A stretch of DNA of 64,000 bases from Lineus longissimus (lineage: Eukaryota > Nemertea > Pilidiophora > Heteronemertea > Lineidae): contig NC_088312.1 of the NCBI RefSeq assembly GCF_910592395.1, forward strand, positions 10,478,001 through 10,542,000. Direction: 5' to 3'. Below, one piece after another: positions 22,771-34,300 of the stretch. Position 1 is the stretch's first letter, and the number at the start of each line of letters is the position of its first letter. The position numbers and the translations under genes were made by a program. The notes beneath the pieces are model-generated. The model was not told where the DNA came from, did no database searches, and worked only from the letters and a program-made list of their open reading frames with translations.

Positions 22771-24684
22771 TTCAGACTGGTTGGTTTATTGTGAAAGACT
22801 CTAAGCTTTCACAAGAGGTGAGAGGCCCTGAAATTGAGTTTGAATGTCAGTCTTACTGCACCAGTTTTACCCTCCCCATTGCGAGTCAAAGTGTAGATAC
22901 TCCTCGAGTTCAGTCTTCACGGTCAATTGCGTTACCCTCTAAACCATCTAAACAACGACTGACAAATGCATATCAATCAAATTTCATTTTTATTCAATCA
23001 CAGCATGGAGATCACATTCATGGGATGATAGCATTGTCTTGCAGTTGGACGAACAAAGTGGTCACCTGGCAAGGATTCCAACCCTCGCCCCATGGACTGT
23101 GAGTCACAATCACACAGTACACAACCAAAGATTTGACCACAGCCGATGGCGAGAGTAACCAGGCTTTATGAAATTCCTGGAAGACCAAGTCATAGAGTAT
23201 CAGCATCCCTATGATTTTCATTAGGCTGTGAGTGGCCATACAGTGCATCATTGGAGACCAAGCTCTGGGGATCAAGGGAGAAACTAGAGATGACAGCCAG
23301 GTTTATAAGAGACATAGGCCTGGTTGTGTAGTATAGCCATAAATAGTATATCGAACGCTAAGATGAAAAAGACTAGGCTAGGAGTCAAAATGACGTCAAA
23401 ACTCAGACAATATTTACGTCACATCTCAGTCACAACAATGCACTACCCTAGTGATAGTCAATGCCATGTTGCAGCTGCCAAAGTTTTGCTGATACCCTAT
23501 TGCAAGACATTGATATACATCCCATTCATACATGTCATAACGCAACAAGCTTCCTAAATACTTTTCATACTGTACACATCATCTCATACAAAAATAATTA
23601 CCGGTAGAAAATTTTCAAAAAATCACCCTGTTTAGCAAAACCCTGGAAGACACTTTAAGACACTTTTTGTGATTCTACATTACCCGTCTTATCTGCTGTC
23701 TAATTATACCCTACTTTAGTTTTGATAATCTTGCCAATGTTTCCAACAGGTTATAAAACTCTGGAAGACAACTTATTCATTCAATTTCAAGATACATATA
23801 TAAGCTTATGATTGGTCTCAAGTTTACACAAACTACTACACAATTTTAAGTATTTCTAACCCTACAAGCACCATTTATAGCAAATTTTACTAAATTATAC
23901 CTACTGCTGAAAAGAATTCAGCACTTGCATGATCGGAACTGAAAATTCATACTAATGAACCATCAATTAGTATTGGTGTCCAGCATTATTTCCAAAACAA
24001 TTGATAGCATTGCCAAAGGAGTATGAGCATGGTTACCAGGACGTGTTGTCCTTGATATTGAGTCCTAACATCAACATGGTGGCAGACGCACTCAACGCAC
24101 AACCTACATTCCCGGAATTTCCCTCGACTGCCACATTAGTCAAGACCGGGGCATCACCATCACCACGGATGACGTCACAAGGGACATCTGACGCCACACC
24201 AACAGGGTGGGGACGTCAAGACGTCAGGACACACCAACATATCAAGGAAGTTATGAATTCCCATCTGCACCCATTAAAGAGATACTATGATGTGATTTGC
24301 AACTTTGCGAAATACGTCCGTTTTTAATTGTTGATCACAAACGTAAAGCTCAAATTTTCCATTTCTGATTAGATTTATTATAAAATCGCTGAATGTAAAC
24401 CACCGCGACCGTAAAAATGTTCATGTTGTGATGTCATCAACGAAAACGGCATCGAAGCGAGCCGTCCGGGCGGGATTAAACCATCAATTTCTAGAAAATG
24501 TGCATTTTGATTCGAAAACCTTACCGATTTATGAGAAAGTGACGTAGTCCTTTGTCAAAAACAGCTAAAACATTATATGGTGAAATTTGACACGAGTACC
24601 CTTTAAAGTGCATGTGATTGTTATATTTTGTTACACACGATGAGCCCAAGGAAGGTCAATTCGGCCATGCGGCTCTAAAACCGA

Positions 24685-24709
24685 TGATGATGATGATGAT
24701 GATGATGAA
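24685..24709. repeat. (GAT)n microsatellite
   Basis: About eight uninterrupted GAT/ATG units. Confidence 0.9.
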
Positions 24710-25071
24710 AAAACAATACAAAACATAACAACAACTTGTTTACAACTTACATGTACATGTACGGTAGGTAATAAAACACTACAGCACATATTTTGAAAGA
24801 AAAGTGATACAAAATAAGGTTACTATTCACCATTATAACACTTACTCACGCAGAAAGAACGTAAAAGCAGAATAAGATTTGATTTGGAAGACAGGAATGC
24901 ATTCAAAATTCTGTTGATAACAATGTCAAGCAGCAAGTACACATAGCACCATTTCGGCCGTAACAACTCCATAAGACAGGAACTTCTTACACAAAACAAA
25001 AGCACATTGTACATGTATATACTCAGTACATCACTATCAAAAACAAACGCATTTCCATTTGGAAGTGACTA

Positions 25072-25306
25072 TTTGGCAAGCCCGGCTTACCAAACAGCGA
25101 CTTTTTCTTGTCCAGAATGGAGAGCCGAACTCATTAATATTAAAGTAAAGTCTCCAGCTCGCCAAACAGGGTAGATTTTTTACCTGTTTGGCAAGCCCGG
25201 CTGGCCGAACAGGGTTGCTTTTTAGTGCTGTTTGGCAAGCGGCTCTCCAAACAGGACAAAAAAAGATGCCTGTTCGGCGAGCGGCTTGCCAAATAGACCC
25301 GGCCTT
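25072..25306. repeat. Palindrome-rich segment with TTTGGCAAGCC motif
   Basis: TTTGGCAAGC or TTCGGCGAGC alternates with the complementary form GCTTGCCAAA or GCTCGCCAAA at least seven times, separated by T- or A-rich spacers. It could be a decayed fold-back element near the WDCP 3' end. Confidence 0.6.
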
Positions 25307-25602
25307 TCCATTTTTACTGCCCTAAAAATACTGCACTCAGCATCCAATGATAAATTGTCGTGGGGATATTGAAACTACCAATGCTGAATTGTCATTACTT
25401 TCCAAAAAATATCACCTGTATTAGTCCCTATGAACAAGCATACATAAATGTTACACTTCTAAATTTCATTGATTTGATACAAATTCGGGTTTGATAATCC
25501 GACCTGATTTACTAGAATAGCTACTCTGTATAGTATACACCTTGTATAAGCACAGGGCTGTCTCAGAGACAATTAAGGTAAGTCTATCAAAAGTCTTTCA
25601 AT

Positions 25603-25727
25603 CTAACAGTTGGTGTCTGGTTTCAGGTCAACTTTCTTCTGGCCTGATATCTGGACCGTGGAACCTGGAGTGAATCTGATTGGGATGTATCCATCTACAT
25701 TGGCACCAACTAGCACAGCAGTCGCAC
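25603..25727 (-). CDS. WDCP: WDCP last exon
   Basis: Encodes GATAVLVGANVDGYIPIRFT to KPDTNC, stop TAG at 25605-25603. It aligns with human LSADSEGFIPLTFTATQEI but ends sooner. Confidence 0.92.
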
Positions 25728-28700
25728 CTGAAATATATGAAGTGGAATATTAGAGATCTACATGAAGACATCAAGGGATGCAGTCTAGTCGGATCTTCCA
25801 AAGCTTTACGACAGTAGTGATTGGAATTGATAGACCGGATACTGGTCACTGTAGATTCGCAGGAATCTTTTGTCAAAACGTTTTTTAAGAGGTCAATGGT
25901 ACACCCCTCAGTTCATTTTACCCCTCAATTTCACCAGCCACAATGGGGTTCCGGCAAGTCTATTGTGACTTGTAACCAGTATATTGTGTGTCTTAAATCA
26001 CACCACCACCATATTACTGTCTCCTCTAAGTTAACTCTCAGAAATTAAAGCTCATCCAAAGCTACTTCCAAACACACCAACCTAGTGACTCCGTCTTCGG
26101 CCGACAAAGTCTAAAAAAAACAAGGCCTCGGCACCAAGTAAGGTCCTCAAATGCCAATGTGGGTCGATGTAATATTTCTATGTTATCAAATTTATTCAGT
26201 AGTTATGTGATAGTGAGAATATTGAGGACAGTTCTTCAGATTGCAACCTCACATATAATTTTCAAGATAATTCTCTACTCAGTCTTATACAGAATTATAC
26301 TCACCCATTGCTATTTCAAGAGAAGTTAATCCAAAGGCCTGAAGTACGATATCCAACTTCACGCGCCTACGATCCAATAGGAATGTCTTCTCACAACTCT
26401 CATCCCCATCATGATACATGTAGTTAAACTTGACCAATTCTGAAAGAGGGAAAATCGGCAATGAGGTTGTCATCGAATGTGTACCCATTTCGGTTCCAAG
26501 ATTATCTTTTGTTGTGTGCTACAACAGTTAGGCACCATCAGGGTGTAATGGCCATCAGAGTCCATCCTCCACCATATGAGTCCTTGTTTGCCCTGTCGTA
26601 TGCACCAGGTACATGGTTTCTGAGCTCGACGTCAAATTTTAACGATATGGCAATCTCAGTAGACTTGCCAGAGTCATAAGGGATACATCAGGTGTCAATC
26701 CCACTCTATTTGAATCATAATTCAGACACTTTTAACCACAAGTCAACGTCCTTAGCAAACGATGATAAGCCGACTCACATTTCCACTGTCACTATCGTAT
26801 GGATCAACATCCTTTATTTTTACACGGTGTTGATAATATTGGGCAAATTGTAATAAAAATTTTCCCTGAAGGAAACCCACACTGTTTGCCATCACTGTTG
26901 CATCACCACAATAATTAAGACTTAGTGCGGCTCAGACATAAGTGAAGGACCTTATCACTCACCTGGCTCCTCCAAGGCTTGGTAACCTGATAATGGCACA
27001 CAGGAAGTATCAGCTGCACACCTGTAAGATGGAAACATAGGTATACAATCCATGGGCATGGTCAGTAAGCCCCAGAGGACTGAAGGGCTAGATTCTAAAA
27101 TGGAATATCACAAGGGTAAAGTGACACCGGGCTGTGCTGAAGTCATTGGCATTCCATGCAATGAGGGCACCGGATCCTGCCGCATAACTTTTTTCATACA
27201 AGTCAAGATGATGATGTAGGAGGTTGGAGGGCTAGACAGCCAGCATACTGGTCAGTCTGAAAAGGCTTCAAGGTCTCTAACTGTTTTTTGAGATAATTCT
27301 TGATGCTACTCACTTGAGAACAGATTCGATCTTGGAATGAAGGTCTGACAGGAGCGCCCCTTGTTCCTTGACCTGCCTCTCAATATCCTCCCACTCATCA
27401 TGGCTTGGGTTACCGTGGTGATGCTTGTTGCTATGGTGACCATGATGACCATGGTGATGATGTTCGCTACCATGGTGACCATGATTCTCAAGGCGGCAAT
27501 AATCTGGACTCATCTTTGCCATCATTCCACCATCAGGCTCATCGTCTGGTTCACTGTTATTGGGTAGGAATACATCAGGGGAAAGCTCAGGCCCTGGAAA
27601 TACAACACAAAAGAAGTGGGTTAAATATTCATGATCATCCCAATTACAGCTTGGACTTTTATTCAAATATTACATACAAAGTACAAGTACAGTGGAACCT
27701 CCCTTAGCGGACACCTCTCCATCAAGGACAACCTCTCTATTAAGGACACTAGCTTTGGTCCCAAATTGGTTGTTTCCATTCAATTTGACCTCTCTAATCA
27801 GGACACCTCCCTACTAAGGACAGCATTTGTAAATCCCGAGGGTGTCCTTAATAGAGAGGTTCTACTGTACTAATCATTAGAAAGATGCATCGTACTCATC
27901 ACAGTGGAGTAATTATAGCAGTTGCAACGGTGTCTGAATCCGGTCACTGACAATCAAAATCAATGGGCCTGTTGTTTAAGGCCCTTTGACTCAGGGAAAC
28001 TATTTAGGACGAACAACAAATTGCCGTCCTGTGTTAAGCAGACAACAAGTTGCTGAAATTATAGAAGAATAATCTCCCATTTTTCCAGCACAACATAGTC
28101 ATCTACAACCTCATTGACAGAGTGAGAAAATAATCCATCATAAACTGTTTACTTTTGGCACAAATAGAGGTCATAGGCACTAACCTAAATTTGGAACACT
28201 GGTCTCTCATCAACAAATAGTAAAGATAAAATGTCAAACTTTCTCCAAGTTTGGGCCTCGACGGCAATATTGACGATCATAATGACGATCATTTCGGGAA
28301 CCTTACCTTTGCCATCACCTGTCGAGATGATATCGGGAGCTGGAATCTCTATGTCACTATCAAGCATGCTGGGGACGGACTGCGACCTGCTTCCAGACCT
28401 CAGGCTATTGATACCCAGGCGTATCCTGGGTGTCCTAGGGGAGCTCATTCCGCTCGTCGTCGACCTCAGGACGGCATGTCCGGTTAACTCATCCGCTACG
28501 GTGACAATCGGCAACAAGGGCAAGCTTCCACTGGACTTTCGACTCTCGCTAGTTATACGCCCAAGACCATCATGTTTGGCCATCACCTGCCGGTCATTAC
28601 CATCACCATCCAAGCCCGGGCTACCTGTCTGGCCATTATCACCTTTCAGAATCGTTATGTTCTCTTCACTAGACGAATCAGGTAGTGTCTTCACAGCCGA

Positions 28701-31328
28701 TTTGAATTCCTCCTCAGTCAAATTCTCGTAACTGAATTTTATCGTTTCAGAAAACTTAGCAGAAACGTCATCAAATTTGACTGTCTCAACTTCCAAGTCT
28801 TGGTCCTCCACTTGGTTTTTACTCAAGTCAATTATCTTCGGCCCTTTTGGTGATTTCTGAAAAAGTCCTAAAAATCTGCCTTGCGCATCATTTCTTTTCA
28901 GTGACTTATCCTTGTGTTTCAATTTTTTGTCCTGTTTTGCCTTACTGGCGTCGGTCCTCAGGTTGGGTAAGTTCATCCTCCGGGCAGCAATAGAGTCAAT
29001 GGAACCAGAGCGTGGAACAGCCTGTCCAACTGAACCTGAAACAAACCAATATGAATTGTATCAAAATTCATGTTTTTTAGATCTTTCAAACAAAACACAC
29101 GTATGGGACAGAATAATTAATACAATAGTGATGGCTTTTGAGCTTTATAAACTGTGATGGACTTAAATTGCTCAAATTCCTATGCAAAGCAACTTGGTAC
29201 TTCTTAAGAAAGGAGACAAGCAAATGTAGATGAAAGCTTGGGTGGGCGGCATCAGTGATGGTGGAACTACAGACACCAGGACACCTAGGCCTGGGGAGTA
29301 TGCAAAAATAACGATTGAAAATGATTACCAGTATCAAGGTACTAGTGCCGGTATTGGTTGTCATGATAACTCCTGGGGGAAACTTATACTGGCATTTTCA
29401 AGGATACAAGCTTATTGAAAAATGTCCACATTGTCAAAATTTGATGAAGGTCTCACCTGGGAATGGGAAAATCCTTAGCTGAAGGTCATAGTCTTTCTGT
29501 AATGATGGTGAGATGAATGCTGGGTCGGATGGCGTCACTACTGTGCCCGTCAGTAAAATAATGAAGGCGGCTGACTTGATGTAATGCGATGATATGCCTT
29601 TGACAAGTTCATCAGACGGAACGTCCTATAAGAAAGGAGAAAGCAATAGTAGATGAAAGCTGGGGAGTGGCATCTTTCATGGGCTTGTCGATTACATAAT
29701 GAATACCGCTGACTTGAAAATTCATTCTGGTGTTGGGAATTCGAAAGTGTGTGGTGAATTCTAAAGAGCCCACAGCTTCTGGTAGTTGGATGCATTTTCA
29801 CCTCTGACCACGTAATTTAGTGAGCAATATCTTTCAATCAGTTGTTCTTACCAGTTCTTCTATCTTTGTGACCTCTTTAAACACCTCACCCACATTATAA
29901 ACATGCACCTTACTCTGGTTGTTACTGCCCACAATGGCATGGAAGGAATCCCTCTGTAAATAAACCAATAAGATATCTTAATAAGCAGTAGAACCTCTCT
30001 ATAAAGGACACCCTCAGGACTGACAAGTGCTGTCCTTAATAGAGAGGTGTCCTGATTAGAGAGGTCAAATTGAATGGAAACAACCAATTTGTGCCCAAAA
30101 CAAGTGTCCTTAATAGAGAGGTTGTCCTTAATAGAGAGGTGTCCGCTAAGGGAGGTTCTACTGTATATTCTTATACTAAAGTAAGTGCTGGTTCTCATTG
30201 CTGTAACTCTGTATAGCCACAAAGTGAGTTGTTTGCCCATGGCTCAGCAAATGTTGAGGGGCTCGAAGCGTCATCACAAACGCTCATATTCAACTCTGGT
30301 CTGGATCCTCACCCAAGACCTGGATGGCATGGTGAAGCATGCCCTGGAGCCGCCAGCATAGCCCTTAGGCTCAGGGTCACACAAGTACAGTAGAACCTCT
30401 CTATTAAGGACACCTTCGGGACTGGCAAGTGCTGACCTTAATAGAGAGGTGTCCTGATTAGAAAGGTCAAATTGAATAGAAACTACCAATTTGTGACCAA
30501 AACAAGTGTCCTTAATAGAGAGGTGTCCGCTTAGGGAGGTTCCACTGTAGATGCACCATGGCAAGGTCAGGATCCACGACACCTCACACTTTTGATAGCT
30601 TAAACCATCACGTTGCACTTTCATGTTAGTAATTCACGATACCCTCAGTTTCTAACTCTTGACAATGCAATTTACTTACATGAAAATACAAAATATCTGG
30701 CACTAGTATACCCTGAATGTTGGTCCTGCAGACTATGGACGGATGTTCTGCACTTGACTCAACAGTGAAGACTATCAGCTGCGAATAATCTCTTATCTGC
30801 CCCTGAAGAATCAGACAGAATGTGAAATTTCTTATTTACTTTTAAAAAACGTTTAAAATTCATGAAAACTCTTCCGGTACTTTCAAAGATTCTATACCTC
30901 ACATCAGAGTTTCGTGCCTTCCTCCAGATTTAGCCAAATTTAGGCGATCCAAGGACTTGCCCCATCATTTATCACATGATATATTTCTTTTGGGATTTTC
31001 TTCTTAAACATGTTCAAATCACTCATTCTTGACACGTTCTGATGATGATGTGCATTGTTCCAAAAAGCATGTAACGAACAGCGAAAAAAAGTAAAACTTT
31101 TTAAAGTCATAGCATCTACCAACCTGTTCGGTTCTCTGGAGATTGAGAAGACTTTCTGTCATGGACGGACTTGCCTCAAGTTTTGGGGTGAGGACGTCAG
31201 AACTCTCTGTCATGTTGTTATTGTGGATGTCAGTCTCTTTGCTGGCTACAAGTAAAATAAATTCTTCCTGTTTACAACCTAATACAAGGCTCTAATGCAA
31301 AAGTCCAATTTTGGACCATGATGATAAC

Positions 31329-31384
<56 letters not shown>

Positions 31385-34300
31385 CGATGATGAATTCTCG
31401 AGTAGGTTTCAATCAAATTGAAACACAAACAAAAGGAGTGCCGAATGTCTGGAAATCACTGTCTTGCTCAAAAGCCTGCACTGTTTGTTTATTTCAGTGG
31501 TCAATTCCATTCAACAGCATTGATGACCTTTTCCGTTTTTATCACTGAGGTTACCCAAGTGGCCCCTAGCGTCTAGTTATATATACAGGCTTTTCTACAT
31601 GGTTTACTCACCGGTTATTGAAGGCACTTCGAACATATCTGCCTTCTGCTTACAAAGGGCCTCCAGGGGTAACTCAGCGGAACACATCACCCATGTATCA
31701 TTCAAAGACTTCATCGCACATATCTGACCATCCAGCCTGAAATTAAGAAGTAGGAAGTCATGTAATGGTCCACTTGAACGTTTTTGATACAACTTTTTAT
31801 GCTTTTAATGCTGTTTGCACTGAACAACTGACCAGAACTCATGCCACGGACTTCACAAAATGCAACTCTACCAGTGTTTTTAAAATCAAACTTTCATTCA
31901 GAACATTATCTAATCCCCCACCCACCAAGTCTGACAGACCAAGGAATCATCAGGAATGTAGGAACCAGTGATCATGACTGAAACACTTCACTTTTGATAA
32001 CTGCTATGTTTACTTTCGAGTACAGTAGAACCTCTCTATTAAGGACACCCTCATGACTGACAAATGCTATCCGTAATAGAGAGGTGTCCTGATTACAGAG
32101 GTCAAATTGAATGGAAACAACAAATTTGGGACCAAAACTTGTTTCCTTTATAGAGAAGTTATCCGTAATAGAGAGGCGTCCGCAAAGGGAGGTTCCACTG
32201 TACATAATGAAGTCAGTAGTAATATACTCACTCAGGCACTCTCCAGGCAGTCACGGAATAATCTGTGATACTGTTGTCAAGGTTTTCCCAACTATAAACC
32301 TGGAACATAAAAAACAAGTAGTTTAATCTCATATACAATTCTTCAATATCACTTAATCTAAAGTGTCACGCAGACAAGCCATTTTAATCCCTGTAACCAG
32401 CAATTACTTTTTTGTATGATTGCTGCTAAGAGAGAGAAAATCTTACAGACTGACATTGATCGCTGATCGTTGTGCTCAATTTCAAAAATTCAAATTTCTG
32501 AACACATTTTAAACCGATAGAAACCCCTACGCACACTCACCATCACAATGGACCCTAATCCAATGAATAGCCTCTGTCCGTCTCGTGACCAGGTACCACA
32601 TGTTATCTTACCACTAAAAAAGAATGAATATAATTGTTATATAACATGCAGAGGATAGATTATGTTCGTAAAAATGTGACCAACTCTCAGGGTTTCCGCC
32701 AAGGATTAAATTTGAGGGGGATGGGAGCAAAAAAAAAATTTTCTTAAATTTTTTTTTTCTTAAAAGGGGTATATGACCACTCCTGAGACGTTTTTTGGCC
32801 CTAAAACCGCTACAATTGGCTCCCAAATGCTCTTAATACATATCGAATCATGAAAATTACTCATTTGACAGTAAAACAAACTTTAGTGCTCAAAATTAAG
32901 GGGGGGTATCCCCCTTGAATTATTTTAGGGGGATGAATACCCCCCATCCCCCCCTGGCGGAAACCCTGAACTCTGGTATCTCTCAACTTACTCAGCCAGA
33001 GAATCAGATCCAGAAACTACATGACTTATTTTTTCCTTTTATCATCGATAATCCCCTGACTGAGGCTGTGGATGTCAAGGTCCTAATATCACTCAAAAAT
33101 ACGAACATGCGGTGTCCAAAGACAAAATTGCAATAAATATTACTTATTAGATTATAATAGTGAGGGAGGTTGATGAAAGAAACTATTCTAAAAAGAATTG
33201 TGAAATGCAAAATAAACCAGGAGTGAAATTCTACCACAGAAACTGTGAGTTAGTTTGGACCTGGGAGCATGCAAAATGATAGCACAAACACATCATTTTT
33301 AACTTACCTACCCCATTGGTGGCTAAGTTTAAAACAAATGCAATATCAACATACATGTATTGATATATTTTCAGAAAATACAATTCGTACCACATCAAGA
33401 CATCAATCGATAATCTTATTAACTTCTGGAGGAGTTAATTCTAATAGCATCATGAGCAAAGCAGTATTGTCAAAATCTCCAATACACGGCAGGCCTTTCA
33501 ATTGCATAAAGTTCACAGCATTTCATGCTGAGATAATTGGCCACTGAGCCAAAATTAGGTAGGGGGGTCACTAAAAAATTACCTCTCTGAACTGTTTTTA
33601 GAACCTAAAACCCCTCAAATACACTCTCTAATGCCATAAAATATGATGAGAATGCAAGACTATGATAATGAACAACCTCAGTCTCTCAGGAAAAATTGAA
33701 ATTGACACTGCAGTCAACATAGCTCACCTATCAACTGATGGGAAAGCAAAGCTCTCCCTGGTGATTAAGTGCTGGTAGTAAAACGAACACTGCTTTTTGG
33801 TCAGGATGCAGAGAACATCGGAATAAGGGTTCCATAAGACACCTGAAGAATGAAAAGACAGAATTATTCCTTTGACAATCCTTCTCATTATCATATCTTT
33901 AAATACGAGTTCTCTGCAAATTGCAAAGGTGAACATTACTCAGTTACCGTTAACTATGAAGTGAGAACAAAATGAAATCCTTGAAACTAGCTTTAAAATA
34001 GCATGCTAGCAAGAGCTAGAAAACGAACATGCTCAAAAGAGCTAGAAAACCTGTTAGCATTTCTGATCTCTGTTAAAACAACTCAAAAACAGTCCTGAAG
34101 TCAGTCCATCTTAACTCAATCACTAACCTTGCGGTAAAGCTATCGCATTGATCTTCCTTGTCTGTTTGAAAACGAGGTTCGGCAGACTGCCCTCGACCCA
34201 CCACAGGGAGACAGTCTTCTGCTCCACGACGCAGAGGAAACAAGAGGAACCGAGGTCATGACTCCAGTACAAGCCCTCCACGTGACTGTATAAACAATAT

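Larger units (their letters stand above)
21991..25602. other. Spacer between ashwin and WDCP 3' end
   Basis: Holds the CAGCTGAGACA repeat cluster (22246-22770), a GATGATG tract (24685-24709) and a palindrome-rich segment (25072-25306). No exon is recognised. A short frame at 24001-24327 contains NINMVADALNAQP, only faintly like the VADALSR motif of retroelement RNase H, and is not called. Confidence 0.5.

Noticed and set aside
24001-24327. Possible Ty3-type retroelement remnant (NINMVADALNAQP)
   Set aside because: Only a few residues resemble the VADALSR motif, with no neighbouring reverse transcriptase or integrase sequence.
31318-31548. Met-rich frame
   Set aside because: It is translation of the (GAT)n microsatellite in a WDCP intron.
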